This document shows, piece after piece, positions 1 through 10,488 of a stretch of DNA of 64,000 nucleotides. The position numbers were made by a program, and so were the translations under genes. This stretch comes from Immundisolibacter cernigliae (GTDB lineage Bacteria; Pseudomonadota; Gammaproteobacteria; Immundisolibacterales; Immundisolibacteraceae): the NCBI RefSeq assembly GCF_001697225.1, contig NZ_CP014671.1, positions 2,666,001-2,730,000 on the forward strand, read 5' to 3'. A model generated the notes under the pieces. It worked only from the letters and a program-made list of their open reading frames with translations, did no database searches and was not told where the DNA came from. Each line of letters opens with the position of its first letter. Within the stretch, counting starts at the first letter, position 1.

Positions 1-363
1 GTCGGCGGCGATCAACCCCGGCAGCTGGAGTCGCGCCTGGCGGTGGTGGCCGGCAGCCATCTGGCACTGGTGGAGCCGGCCGCCGGTGACGACACGCCGC
101 TGGATGCCGTGCGGGTGATGAATCTGGGTCGTGATCTGGTCAGCCGCGAGCCCTACGGGCAGGTGCGCCTGTCCGGTCCGGCCGGGGCGCTGGAACTGAA
201 GGCCGATCCGCAGCGCTTTCGCAGCCTGGTCGAGCGGCAGCTCAAGCGCGGCCGCAGCGCGCTGATCGCCAGCCTGCCGGCGCCGCTTCCCGCGCCCGCC
301 ACGGCGCCGCCCACAGAGGCATCGACGGAGCCGGTGACACCACCTGCTGCAGTGCCGCACTGA
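1..363 (+). CDS. 3' end of an unrecognised protein gene (partial)
   Basis: The reading frame is open from the first base of the window and stops at 361-363, so only the C-terminal 120 residues are visible. They contain a charged stretch (PQRFRSLVERQLKRGRSALI) followed by a low-complexity tail rich in Pro, Ala and Thr that looks disordered. I do not recognise the family. The next gene starts 11 bases downstream on the same strand, so the two may be co-transcribed. Whether it is a membrane or soluble protein cannot be judged without the missing N-terminus. Confidence 0.6.
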   Translation, partial: VGGDQPRQLESRLAVVAGSHLALVEPAAGDDTPLDAVRVMNLGRDLVSREPYGQVRLSGPAGALELKADPQRFRSLVERQLKRGRSALIASLPAPLPAPATAPPTEASTEPVTPPAAVPH

Positions 364-374
364 CCGAGGGCCAC

Positions 375-1901
375 ATGCGCAAGGCACTGAAGGTTTCGGT
401 CGGGATTCTGGGGACGGTCGGCGTGCTGGCGGCGCTGGCGCTGGGCTACCTGAGCACGCAGGTGACGGTTCGTGGCCCGGTGCTGCACGCCATTGCCGGC
501 ATCGGCGGCGCGCAGCCCACATCGGCCCAGCTCGCCGGCCTGCGCCTGGCGCCCGGCTTCACGGCCAGCCTGTACGCCGAGGGTCTGGGGCCGGCGCGGG
601 TGCTGCGCTTCACGGACACCGGCGATCTGCTGGTCAGCATCACGCGGGCGGGCAGCATCCTGCTGGTCGAGCGGGACGCGGATGGCGACGGCCGCGCCGA
701 TGGTGTGCGCACGCTGCTGCAGGGACTGGACCGCCCGCACGGCATCGATGTTGCCGAGGGTTGGCTCTACTTCGCCGAGACCGGCGCCGTGCGCCGGGTG
801 CGCTTCGATGCCGCCACGCGCGCGGTGTCCGGCGCGCCGCAGACGGTGGCGACACTGGCCGGCGGCGGCATGCATTTCACGCGCACGCTGCGCGTGGGTC
901 CGGACCGGATGCTGTACGTCAGCAACGGTTCGTCCTGCAACGTGTGCGTCGAGATCACCCCGCGCGCCGCCATGCTGCGCGTGGACCCGCAAGGCGGCGC
1001 CGTGACGCCCTTCGCCGAGGGCCTGCGCAATACCGTCGGCTTCGACTGGCAGCCGGGCAGCGGGGCTCTGTTCGGTGTCGACAACGGACGCGATCTGCTC
1101 GGCGACGATTTTCCACCGGACGAGCTGAACCGCATCGTTGCCGGCGGCTTCTACGGCTGGCCGTTCTGGCACGGCGACAACGTGCCCGATCCTGAATACG
1201 GAAGCCATCCGGCTGCCGCCGGGCGCGCCCCGATCGCGCCGGCTCATGCCTTCGGCGCGCATGTCGCGGCGCTGTCGTTCAATTTTTTCGACCCCGACCG
1301 CGCGCCGCCCGGTTTCGAGCGCGCCGCCCTGGTCGGCCAGCACGGCTCGTGGAACCGCAGCGTGCTGTCGGGCTATCGGGTCTCGTCCCTGCACTGGGCC
1401 GCCGACGGGCGCATCACGGAGCGCGATTTCGCGGTCGGTTTCGTGCAGGGGGGCAAGGTCACTGGCCGGCCGGTGGACGCACTGCCGGGTCCGGACCGGG
1501 CGGTGTACGTGTCGGACGATTACGCCGGTGCGATCTACCGGATTGCGTGGGACCCGGCGACCGCCGGGCCGGGGCCGGTGTTTGTGCCGCCGCTCGCGGC
1601 CGGGCCGCATCAGGCCGGTAGCCCGTCGTCGCCGGCCGCGTCAGCCCTGAGCCGGCTTGACCCGGCGCAGCAGGCGGATGCCACGCTCGCGCGGGGCGCG
1701 GCGCTGTTCGACCGGCACGCCTGCGCCAGCTGCCACCGCGGTGGCGCGCCCGGCATGCGACTGACCGCGCTTGGCAGCCGTTACTCGCAGGCGGCGCTGG
1801 GCGCCCTGCTGGCAAACCCGCCGGCCTCGATGCCGGCGCCGGCGCTGGATGATGCGGATCGGCGCGCCCTGGCGGCGTATCTGCGCGCGGCCTATCCCTG
1901 A
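375..1901 (+). CDS. PQQ-dependent sugar/sorbosone dehydrogenase-like beta-propeller with C-terminal cytochrome c domain
   Basis: This 508-residue protein has an N-terminal membrane anchor or signal (about residues 7-27). A six-bladed propeller of the glucose/sorbosone dehydrogenase type (about 50-400) carries the family-typical DNGRDLLGDDFPPDELN, GWPFW and GQHGSWNR segments. The last 60 residues form a mono-haem cytochrome c with C450-A-S-C453-H454 and a candidate axial Met486. Family knowledge suggests periplasmic oxidation of a sugar or alcohol with PQQ as cofactor and electrons passed to the fused haem. The substrate cannot be predicted. No PQQ synthesis genes are in the window. The ATG at 375 starts the hydrophobic segment directly. 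Confidence 0.85.
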   Translation: MRKALKVSVGILGTVGVLAALALGYLSTQVTVRGPVLHAIAGIGGAQPTSAQLAGLRLAPGFTASLYAEGLGPARVLRFTDTGDLLVSITRAGSILLVERDADGDGRADGVRTLLQGLDRPHGIDVAEGWLYFAETGAVRRVRFDAATRAVSGAPQTVATLAGGGMHFTRTLRVGPDRMLYVSNGSSCNVCVEITPRAAMLRVDPQGGAVTPFAEGLRNTVGFDWQPGSGALFGVDNGRDLLGDDFPPDELNRIVAGGFYGWPFWHGDNVPDPEYGSHPAAAGRAPIAPAHAFGAHVAALSFNFFDPDRAPPGFERAALVGQHGSWNRSVLSGYRVSSLHWAADGRITERDFAVGFVQGGKVTGRPVDALPGPDRAVYVSDDYAGAIYRIAWDPATAGPGPVFVPPLAAGPHQAGSPSSPAASALSRLDPAQQADATLARGAALFDRHACASCHRGGAPGMRLTALGSRYSQAALGALLANPPASMPAPALDDADRRALAAYLRAAYP

Positions 1902-1957
1902 GGAAGCGCCGAGAAACCCAGCCTACCTTCGTGAAAACGGGGGATGGATCGAGGCGT

Positions 1958-2494
1958 TCAGAACCGCATGTCGGCGGTCAGAATGTGAAAATTGATGCCG
2001 TCGTTGGGCTCCTTGATACTGGCGTTTGACAGGTGCTGGAAGCGATAGCCGAGCTGGAACCGGCCGCAGTCCAGGCCGGCGCCAAGATGACTGCCGAACT
2101 GCCAGGCGGTCGACAACTCGCGCTCACCGATGCGGGTGTCGGACAGCACGTGGCCGCCGATGCCGGCTTCCAGGTACGGGCGCATGCCGCCGCTGGCCTT
2201 GGGTGCCAGGCGCAGCACCGGCGTCAGGCCGACTTCCCACAGGTTGTCGTTTTGGCGGTTATCTTTGTCGCTGTTCCAGTAGCCGATTTCGGCCAGCCAG
2301 TAGCCGGTCAGCTGCCAGTCCCCATCCGTGTGCCAGGCCCGGTTCCAGTCGCGGGCGACGCCGAGGCGGTACAACTGCGTGTCGTCATCGCCCCAGCCGG
2401 TGGACAGTTCGGCGCGGTTCTCGGCGGCGACGGGGGTCGCGAGATTCGCTGCCAGGACCAGGCCGGCCAGCAGGCGGTATCCGTGACGGGGCAT
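1958..2494 (-). CDS. pagL: PagL-type lipid A 3-O-deacylase (acyloxyacyl hydrolase family)
   Basis: The 178-residue protein has a clear signal peptide (cleavage expected after ...TPVAA, near residue 24) and ends in a beta-rich barrel with a terminal Phe, as outer-membrane proteins do. The catalytic motif HLSNA lies at 154-158, giving the His154/Ser156 pair of PagL. PagL removes the 3-O-acyl chain of lipid A in the outer membrane. The third catalytic residue of P. aeruginosa PagL (Glu140), aligned from memory, falls on Asn168 here. A strong ribosome site (AGGGAGA) precedes the ATG on the minus strand. The gene stands alone, convergent with the upstream cytochrome gene. Confidence 0.85.
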   Translation of the reverse strand: MPRHGYRLLAGLVLAANLATPVAAENRAELSTGWGDDDTQLYRLGVARDWNRAWHTDGDWQLTGYWLAEIGYWNSDKDNRQNDNLWEVGLTPVLRLAPKASGGMRPYLEAGIGGHVLSDTRIGERELSTAWQFGSHLGAGLDCGRFQLGYRFQHLSNASIKEPNDGINFHILTADMRF

Positions 2495-2566
2495 GATTCT
2501 TTTTCTCCCTTTGGGTTCGATATGAAAAAAATTGCAACGCGGCGCTGCGCCGGCGAATTATTGTTC

Positions 2567-2590
2567 CCGGCCTTGCCGGCGGCAAGCCGG
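2567..2590. repeat. short hairpin between pagL and the thioesterase gene
   Basis: A 6-bp stem CTTGCC/GGCAAG with a GGC loop is extended by CCGG/CCGG around a one-base bulge. It sits between divergent genes, ends 17 bases before the thioesterase ATG and lacks a T-run, so it is not an intrinsic terminator. It may be a decayed relative of the GTAG palindromes elsewhere in the window. Confidence 0.35.
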
Positions 2591-2607
2591 CACTGCGTGG
2601 CCGGCGC

Positions 2608-3051
2608 ATGAGCGGGGGCGGCCTGGGTCTGCCGTTGCGGTTTCATTTCCGCACCGATCTGACGGTTCAGGCGCGCGACATCAATTACGGCAATCACCTG
2701 GGTCACGACGCCGCGGTGAGCCTGCTGCACGAGGCGCGGCGCCGCTGGCTGGCCGCGGCCGGTTACGATGAGGCAGGCGGCGGCGGGGCCGGCCTGATCA
2801 TGCTGGAGCTCGAAGTCCGCTACGCCGCGCAGGCGTTCTGGGCCGACCGGCTGTGCGTGGACATGGCCGTTGCCGGTCTTGGCGCCGCCCGCTGCGAGTT
2901 CCGCTACCGGATCGGCCGCGCGGGCCAGGAAGTGCTGCGGGCGCGCACGCTGATGGGCTTTTTCGATTACGCGGCGCGGCGCCCGGTGCGCCGGCCGGCG
3001 GATTTTCTGACACGCCTGACGGCTCTGAACGAGGATACCGACGATGTCTGA
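2608..3051 (+). CDS. 4-hydroxybenzoyl-CoA-type (hotdog) acyl-CoA thioesterase
   Basis: This 147-residue single hotdog domain protein has the 4HBT signature DINYGNHLGHD near residues 30-40. The Asp serves as the usual catalytic carboxylate, and GNHLGHD replaces the commoner GH(V/L)NN. YbgC/FadM relatives hydrolyse acyl-CoA thioesters in the cytoplasm; the chain length preferred here is unknown. The gene overlaps the next ORF by 8 bases (3044-3051), which implies translational coupling with the OsmC-type protein. Confidence 0.8.
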   Translation: MSGGGLGLPLRFHFRTDLTVQARDINYGNHLGHDAAVSLLHEARRRWLAAAGYDEAGGGGAGLIMLELEVRYAAQAFWADRLCVDMAVAGLGAARCEFRYRIGRAGQEVLRARTLMGFFDYAARRPVRRPADFLTRLTALNEDTDDV

Positions 3052-3490
3052 CTTCAACGTGGAAATCGCCTGGCAGCGCGCACCGCGCGCCGGCCACCCG
3101 GACGACTACAGCCGCGCTCATCAGTGGCGCCTGGCCGGCGAGCAGACGCTGCGCGCCTCGTCCGCTCCGGACTATGCCGGCGATGCCGGCCACACCAATC
3201 CGGAGGAGGCCCTGGTCGCCGCCGTGTCCAGCTGCCACATGCTGACCTTCCTGGCGGTGGCCGACAAGCGCGGCTTCAAGGTCGGCAGTTACCGCGACCA
3301 GGCCAGCGGCACGCTGGGCAAGAACGCGCAGGGCCGCATGGCCGTGACCGAAGTAGTGCTGCGCCCGGTAATCGTGTTCGATGGCGCGGAACCCAACGCC
3401 GAGGAACTGGACAAACTGCACGAATCGGCACACCGCAACTGCTTCATCGGCAACTCGATCACGGCCCAGGTGCGCATCGCGACCGACTGA
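3044..3490 (+). CDS. OsmC-family peroxiredoxin-like protein
   Basis: This 148-residue OsmC/Ohr-superfamily protein has both family cysteines, one in SSCHM (near residue 66) and one in NCFIG (near 132). These form the thiol pair that reduces organic or inorganic hydroperoxides in the cytoplasm. Overall length and the NPEEAL motif before the first cysteine match the OsmC/YhfA branch rather than Ohr. The start ATG overlaps the end of the thioesterase gene, so the two are probably made together. A hairpin with a T-run follows the stop. Confidence 0.87.
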   Translation: MSDFNVEIAWQRAPRAGHPDDYSRAHQWRLAGEQTLRASSAPDYAGDAGHTNPEEALVAAVSSCHMLTFLAVADKRGFKVGSYRDQASGTLGKNAQGRMAVTEVVLRPVIVFDGAEPNAEELDKLHESAHRNCFIGNSITAQVRIATD

Positions 3491-3533
3491 CGGCCCCGGC
3501 GGCACGGGTGCCGCGGCCGGTACGGGTTTTTTT
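3491..3533 (+). terminator. possible intrinsic terminator after the OsmC gene
   Basis: The stem GCGGCAC/GTGCCGC, flanked by CGGCC/GGCCG, is followed after about seven bases by seven T residues (3527-3533). The gap between stem and T-run makes it weaker than a classical terminator. It ends seven bases before the AGGAG ribosome site of the DUF1840 gene. Confidence 0.45.
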
Positions 3534-3550
3534 GGTTTCAGGAGTACGCC

Positions 3551-3856
3551 ATGCTGGTCACGTTCACGACCGACGACTACGGCGACGTCATCATGTTCGG
3601 TGAGGTGGCGCTGTCCATGCTGGACATGATGGGACACAGCCCGACCGTGCCGGGGGCGATTCTGGCGGCCGATGTGCCGGCCGCACTGGCTCGGCTGACC
3701 ACTGCCATCGCAGCGACAAAGGACACTCCGTCTCTCGTGGACGAGGACGAGGAGGCGGCGGGCGCGCCTGTCGTCAGTCTCGCGAATCGGGCGCTGCCCC
3801 TGATCAGTCTGCTGGCGGCCGCAGTCAAGTCGAACTCACGGGTGATGTGGAAATGA
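3551..3856 (+). CDS. DUF1840 domain protein
   Basis: This 101-residue protein matches the proteobacterial DUF1840 family: MLVTF start, the DVIMF segment, and an [11 protein letters not shown] segment before a short basic end. The function is unknown in the family; it has no membrane segment and no catalytic motif that I can see. AGGAG at 3540-3544 is a good ribosome site. Its stop codon overlaps the pgm start (ATGA at 3853-3856), so it is coupled to phosphoglucomutase here. Confidence 0.8.
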   Translation: MLVTFTTDDYGDVIMFGEVALSMLDMMGHSPTVPGAILAADVPAALARLTTAIAATKDTPSLVDEDEEAAGAPVVSLANRALPLISLLAAAVKSNSRVMWK

Positions 3857-5502
3857 CGACAAGTCCATTGGCGGGCCAGCCCGCCCCGCCGGACCTGCTG
3901 GTGAACGTGCCGCGCCTGGTCACGGCCTATTACAGCGACACGCCCGATCCGGCGCAGGCGGCGCAACGGGTCGCGTTTGGCACCTCCGGGCATCGCGGTT
4001 GCGCGTTCGATGGCAGTTTCAACGAATGGCACGTACTCGCCATCAGCCAGGCGATCTGTGATTACCGCACGCAGCAGGGCATCGATGGCCCGCTGTTTCT
4101 GGGCATCGACACCCATGCGCTGTCGGAGCCGGCCCGCGTCAGCGCGCTCGAAGTGCTGGCCGCCAACGGCGTGGAAGTCATGCTCGACGCGCGCGATGAC
4201 TACACGCCCACGCCGGTGATCTCCCACGCCATCCTCTGCTACAACCGGGCGCGGGCTTCAGGGCTGGCCGATGGCATCGTCATCACGCCGTCGCACAATC
4301 CGCCCGACAGTGGCGGCTACAAGTACAACCCGCCCAGCGGTGGACCGGCGGGCAACGACGTGACAGGCCGGATCGAAGCCATGGCCAACGCCTATCTGAA
4401 AGACCGCCTGCGGAACGTCAAGAGAATGCCCTTGCAGCAGGCACTGCGCGCCGCCACCACGCATCGGCACGATTTCGTGACCGCCTACGTGGCCGATCTG
4501 GGCAGCGTGCTCGATATGGACGCGATCCGCGGCGCCGGGGTCCGCATGGGCGTGGATCCGCTCGGCGGCGCGGGCGTCCATTACTGGGGCGCGATTGCCG
4601 AGCGCCATGGCCTGGATCTGACGGTGGTGAACGCTGTCGTCGATCCGACCTTTCGTTTCATGACGGTTGATTGGGACGGCCGGATTCGCATGGACCCGTC
4701 CTCGCCCTGGGCCATGCAGGGCCTGATTGGTCTGAAGGACCGCTTCGACATCGCCTTTGCCTGCGATACCGATCACGACCGGCACGGGATCGTCACCCAA
4801 GGCGCCGGACTGCTGCCACCCAATCACTATCTTTCGGTCGCCATTTTTTATCTGTTCCAGCATCGCCCGCAGTGGAGCCCGGCGGCGGCGATCGGCAAGA
4901 CGCTGGTCAGCAGCCGGATGATCGACCGCGTGGCGGCCAAGCTCGGCCGGCGGCTGTACGAGGTGCCGGTCGGCTTCAAGTGGTTCGTCGATGGCCTGAT
5001 GGACGGGTCGCTGGGTTTCGTCGGGGAAGAGAGCGCCGGGGCCACTTTCGTGCGCCGGGACGGCAGCGTGTGGACCACGGACAAGGACGGCATCGTGCCG
5101 GCCCTGCTGGCGGCCGAGATCACCGCCCGCCTGGGTCGCGACCCGGGCGAGATCTACCGCCAGCTCACCGGCGAGTTCGGCGCGCCGGCCTATGACCGCA
5201 TCGAGGCGCCGGCGACGCCGGCGCAAAAGAAAATGCTGGCGCAGCTGTCGCCACGGCAGGTGCACTCCACGCAGCTGGCGGGCGAAAACATCCTGGCGAC
5301 GCTGACCCGCGCGCCCGGCAACGATGCGCCGATCGGCGGCCTGAAGGTCGTGGCCGAAAACGGCTGGTTTGCAGCCCGGCCGTCCGGCACCGAGGACATC
5401 TACAAGATCTACGCTGAGAGTTTTCTGGGAGAAGCCCACCTGCGCCGCATCCAGTCCGAGGCGCAGACCATCGTCGGCGCCGCGCTGGCGAGTGCCGGAT
5501 GA
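3853..5502 (+). CDS. pgm: phosphoglucomutase, alpha-D-glucose phosphate-specific
   Basis: This is a full-length (549 residues) alpha-D-phosphohexomutase. It has the FGTSGHRG N-terminal phosphate motif, the phosphoserine loop TPSHNPP, the metal-binding CDTDHDRHG loop and the C-terminal phosphate-binding [10 protein letters not shown]. It interconverts glucose-1-P and glucose-6-P in the cytoplasm. I chose the ATG at 3853 because it gives an ATGA overlap with the DUF1840 stop; an in-frame GTG lies six bases earlier. The phosphoketolase gene follows after 64 bases, suggesting a shared role in directing hexose phosphates. Confidence 0.93.
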   Translation: MTTSPLAGQPAPPDLLVNVPRLVTAYYSDTPDPAQAAQRVAFGTSGHRGCAFDGSFNEWHVLAISQAICDYRTQQGIDGPLFLGIDTHALSEPARVSALEVLAANGVEVMLDARDDYTPTPVISHAILCYNRARASGLADGIVITPSHNPPDSGGYKYNPPSGGPAGNDVTGRIEAMANAYLKDRLRNVKRMPLQQALRAATTHRHDFVTAYVADLGSVLDMDAIRGAGVRMGVDPLGGAGVHYWGAIAERHGLDLTVVNAVVDPTFRFMTVDWDGRIRMDPSSPWAMQGLIGLKDRFDIAFACDTDHDRHGIVTQGAGLLPPNHYLSVAIFYLFQHRPQWSPAAAIGKTLVSSRMIDRVAAKLGRRLYEVPVGFKWFVDGLMDGSLGFVGEESAGATFVRRDGSVWTTDKDGIVPALLAAEITARLGRDPGEIYRQLTGEFGAPAYDRIEAPATPAQKKMLAQLSPRQVHSTQLAGENILATLTRAPGNDAPIGGLKVVAENGWFAARPSGTEDIYKIYAESFLGEAHLRRIQSEAQTIVGAALASAG

Positions 5503-5566
5503 ACGCCGTGCGCCGCCAGCCGCAGCCGACGCCCACAAGACCGGCCCGGCGGGCCGTAGGAGCAGC

Positions 5567-7927
5567 ATGAACACCAGCAGCCTTTCCCTCGACCTGCTGC
5601 GCCGGATCGACGCCTACTGGCGCGCCGCCAATTACCTGGCGGTCGGCCAGATTTACCTGTGCGACAACCCGCTGCTGAGGCGGCCGCTGGCGCTCACCGA
5701 CGTGAAGCGCATGCTGCTGGGGCACTGGGGCACGACCCCGGGGCAGAACTTCATCTACGCGCACCTGAACCGGGTGATCAAGCAATACGATCTGGACATG
5801 GTCTATGTGTCCGGCCCCGGACACGGTGGCCCGGCTGTCGTGGGTAACACCTATCTCGAAGGGACCTACAGCGAGATCTATCCCGACATCAGCCAGGACG
5901 AGGCCGGGCTGCAGCGGCTGTTCAAGCAGTTCTCCTTTCCCGGCGGCATTCCCAGCCATGCTTCGCCCGAATGCCCGGGCTCGATCCACGAGGGCGGCGA
6001 GCTGGGCTATTCGCTCAGCCATGCCTTCGGCGCGGTGTTCGACAATCCCGAGCTGATCGTCGCCTGCGTCATCGGCGACGGCGAGGCGGAAACCGGCCCG
6101 CTGGCCACGGCCTGGCATTCGAACAAGTTTCTCGATCCGGTCGGCGACGGGGCGGTGCTGCCGATCCTGCACCTGAACGGCTACAAGATCGCCAATCCGA
6201 CCATCCTGGCCCGCATCACGCGCGAGGAGCTGGAGCAGTTCCTGCGCGGCTGCGGCTGGACGCCGTACTTCGTCGAGGGCCACGAACCCGACCTGATGCA
6301 CGCGGCGATGGCCGCGACCCTGGACACGGCCGTGGAGCAGATCAGGAACATCCGGCAGGACGCACGCCAGCACGGCCATCGCGGGCGTCCGCGCTGGCCG
6401 ATGATCGTGCTGGCCTCGCCCAAGGGCTGGACCGGGCCGGCGATGGTCGATGGCGCCCCGAACGAGGGCTCGTTCCGTTCCCACCAGGTGCCGCTGCACC
6501 CGAATGCCCATCCGCAGGACCTGGTGCTGCTCGAGCAATGGCTGCGCAGCTACCGCCCCGAGGAACTGTTCGATGAGCAGGGGCGCCTGCAGCCGGAGCT
6601 GGCCGAACTGGCGCCTACCGGCACCCGGCGCATGGGCGCGAATCCCCACGCCAACGGCGGCATGCTGCTGCGCGACCTGCGCATGCCGGATTTTCGCGAC
6701 TACGCGGCGGACGTGCCGGCGCCGGGCGTGCGCGGCATCGGCGACACGCGCGTGCTGGGACCCTTCCTGCGCGATGTGGTGAGGCTCAACGACGCCCAGC
6801 GCAATTTCCGCGTCTTCGGCCCCGACGAGACGATCTCGAACGGCCTGGGCGCCCTGTTCGAGGCGACCGAGCGCCAGTGGGCCGGCGCCACCGAGTCCGG
6901 CGACGAATTTCTCGCGCCCACCGGCCGCGTGATGGAGGTGCTCAGCGAACACCAGTGCCAGGGGTGGCTGGAGGGCTATCTGCTCACCGGCCGGCACGGC
7001 CTGTTCAACTGCTACGAGGCCTTCATCCACATCGTGGACTCGATGTTCAACCAGCACGCCAAGTGGCTGACGGTGACCGCGCACCTGCCCTGGCGGCGCC
7101 CGATCGCCTCGCTGAACTACCTGCTGGCCTCGCACGTCTGGCGCCAGGATCACAACGGCTTCACGCACCAGGACCCGGGCTTCATCGATCTGGTGGTCAA
7201 CAAGAAGGCCGAGGTGGTGCGGGTCTACTTTCCGCCCGATGCCAACTGCCTGCTGTCGGTGATGGACCACTGCCTGCGCAGCCGGCACTACGTCAACGTG
7301 GTGGTGGCCGGCAAACACCCGGCGCCGCAATGGCTGTCGATGGATGCCGCCGTCAAGCACTGCACGCAGGGCATCGGCATCTGGCAGTGGGCCAGCAACG
7401 ACCAGGCGGTGGCGCCGGACCTGGTCATGGCCTGCTGCGGCGACGTGCCCACGCTGGAGACGCTGGCGGCGGTTTCGATCCTGCGCGAGCACCTGCCGGA
7501 GCTGAAAATCCGCGTCGTCAACGTCGTCGACCTGATGAAGCTGCAGCCGCCCAGCGAACACCCGCACGGCCTCAGCGACATGGACTTCGACGAGCTGTTC
7601 ACCCGCGACAAGCCGGTGATCTTCGCCTATCACGCCTACCCGTGGCTGATCCACCGGCTGACCTACCGCCGCACCAACCACGCCAATATCCACGTGCGCG
7701 GCTACAAGGAGGAGGGCACCATCACCACGCCCTTCGACATGACGGTGCTGAACGATCTGGACCGCTTCCACCTGGCGATGGACGCCATCGACCGCCTGCC
7801 GCAGACCGGCGAGCGGGGCCTCTACCTGAAGCAGCAGCTCAAGGACAAGCTGATCGAGCACCGGCAGTACATCAACACGCACGGTCAGGACATGCCGCAG
7901 ATTCGGGACTGGAAGTGGCCCGGATGA
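5567..7927 (+). CDS. xfp: xylulose-5-phosphate/fructose-6-phosphate phosphoketolase
   Basis: The protein is 786 residues, the usual length. It is thiamine-diphosphate-dependent and cleaves xylulose-5-P (and often fructose-6-P) with phosphate to acetyl-phosphate plus an aldose phosphate. Visible family marks include [29 protein letters not shown], the ThDP-binding [14 protein letters not shown] and the HQDPGF segment. I set the start at the ATG after TAGGAGC (5557-5563), although the frame is open further upstream. Pairing with pgm suggests a route from glucose-1-P or glycogen into acetyl-phosphate. A GTAG repeat follows the stop. Confidence 0.94.
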   Translation: MNTSSLSLDLLRRIDAYWRAANYLAVGQIYLCDNPLLRRPLALTDVKRMLLGHWGTTPGQNFIYAHLNRVIKQYDLDMVYVSGPGHGGPAVVGNTYLEGTYSEIYPDISQDEAGLQRLFKQFSFPGGIPSHASPECPGSIHEGGELGYSLSHAFGAVFDNPELIVACVIGDGEAETGPLATAWHSNKFLDPVGDGAVLPILHLNGYKIANPTILARITREELEQFLRGCGWTPYFVEGHEPDLMHAAMAATLDTAVEQIRNIRQDARQHGHRGRPRWPMIVLASPKGWTGPAMVDGAPNEGSFRSHQVPLHPNAHPQDLVLLEQWLRSYRPEELFDEQGRLQPELAELAPTGTRRMGANPHANGGMLLRDLRMPDFRDYAADVPAPGVRGIGDTRVLGPFLRDVVRLNDAQRNFRVFGPDETISNGLGALFEATERQWAGATESGDEFLAPTGRVMEVLSEHQCQGWLEGYLLTGRHGLFNCYEAFIHIVDSMFNQHAKWLTVTAHLPWRRPIASLNYLLASHVWRQDHNGFTHQDPGFIDLVVNKKAEVVRVYFPPDANCLLSVMDHCLRSRHYVNVVVAGKHPAPQWLSMDAAVKHCTQGIGIWQWASNDQAVAPDLVMACCGDVPTLETLAAVSILREHLPELKIRVVNVVDLMKLQPPSEHPHGLSDMDFDELFTRDKPVIFAYHAYPWLIHRLTYRRTNHANIHVRGYKEEGTITTPFDMTVLNDLDRFHLAMDAIDRLPQTGERGLYLKQQLKDKLIEHRQYINTHGQDMPQIRDWKWPG

Positions 7928-7941
7928 GGCATCGAAAAACT

Positions 7942-7997
7942 GTAGGAGCCCGGCTTTGCCGGGCGATCATCGCGCAGTGAAGCCGCGCCTTCCTGGC
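7942..7997. repeat. GTAG-headed REP/BIME-like palindrome after xfp
   Basis: GTAGGA is followed by the perfect 7-bp stem GCCCGGC (7948-7954), loop TTT, and GCCGGGC (7958-7964), then GATCATCGC. A degraded second unit in opposite orientation appears to run to about 7997, sharing the central GCGATCATCGC. The same layout with a different stem sequence recurs at 15837. Confidence 0.7.
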
Positions 7998-8037
7998 CTG
8001 ACCGGAGCCTGAAGCCGGCCGGTCACGGCCGGGCGGC

Positions 8038-8043
8038 TATAAT
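8038..8043 (+). promoter_or_regulatory. -10 box upstream of typA
   Basis: A perfect TATAAT lies 33 bases before the typA ATG and would start a leader of roughly 25-30 bases. No convincing -35 hexamer is visible 16-18 bases upstream in the GC-rich sequence, so activity would rest on the -10 alone or an activator. Confidence 0.5.
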
Positions 8044-8076
8044 CGCCGCCCCCTCGCTCCCGCCTGCCGGCCTTTC

Positions 8077-9912
<1,836 letters not shown>

Positions 9913-9914
9913 GC

Positions 9915-10352
9915 ATGCTGGCGCTGCTGCAGCGGGTCACCGAGGCCCGCGTCAGCGTCGCCGGTGACACCGTAGGCCAGATCGGGCCGGGCCTGCTGGT
10001 GCTGGTCGGCGTGCAGCCGGGCGACGCCCCGGCGCAGGCGCAGCGCATGGCCGATCGGATACTCGGCTACCGCGTTTTCGACGATGCGGATGGGCGCATG
10101 AACCTGTCCCTCGCCGATACCGGCGGCGGCCTGCTGCTGGTGCCGCAGTTCACCCTGGCCGCCGATACCGACCGCGGCCGGCGGCCGAGCTTCACCAGCG
10201 CTGCGGAACCGGCGCAGGCCAGGGCCATGTTCGATTGCCTGGTCGACGCGGCGCGCGCGAGCCACGCAAATGTCGCCACCGGTCAGTTCGGCGCCCACAT
10301 GCAGGTCAGCCTGACCAACGACGGGCCGGTGACGTTTCTGCTGCGGGTGTGA
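9915..10352 (+). CDS. dtd: D-aminoacyl-tRNA deacylase
   Basis: The 145-residue protein removes D-amino acids (and glycine mischarged on tRNA-Ala) from tRNA. The DTD signature PSFTSAAEP and the C-terminal NDGPVTFLL (cross-subunit Gly-cisPro motif) are both intact. The frame is open far upstream, but MLALLQRV at 9915 is the standard family start. It lies two bases downstream of typA. A repeat region follows the stop instead of a clear terminator. Confidence 0.94.
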   Translation: MLALLQRVTEARVSVAGDTVGQIGPGLLVLVGVQPGDAPAQAQRMADRILGYRVFDDADGRMNLSLADTGGGLLLVPQFTLAADTDRGRRPSFTSAAEPAQARAMFDCLVDAARASHANVATGQFGAHMQVSLTNDGPVTFLLRV

Positions 10353-10378
10353 TCGCGACCAGGGCCGCGATTCTCTGG

Positions 10379-10445
10379 TGTGGGAGGCCCGCCCCCGGGC
10401 CGAATGCTTGCTTCGAGGATTCGCGGCGAGGGCGCCGCTCACACA
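10379..10445. repeat. inverted pair of TGTG(G/T)GAG palindromes (BIME-like)
   Basis: The left unit starts TGTGGGAG, forms the hairpin GGCCCG/CGGGCC and ends CGAAT. The right unit, read on the opposite strand, starts TGTGTGAG, forms GCGGCG/CGCCGC and ends CGAAT. The plan (conserved head, variable stem, conserved tail) is that of the GTAGGAG palindromes but with a different head. It occupies the gap between dtd and moeA, which converge on it. Confidence 0.6.
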
Positions 10446-10488
10446 AGGGTGTCGCTTCCACGAACGGGAATATGGAATCTCCCACGGA

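Noticed and set aside
5551-5566. GTAGGAGC upstream of xfp as another REP palindrome
   Set aside because: The match is only the head; no stem-TTT-stem follows. It serves as the ribosome site of xfp.
5165-7882. A 905-codon open frame antisense to xfp
   Set aside because: High GC and codon bias of xfp leave the antisense frame open; its translation is rich in Arg, His and Val with no family motif.
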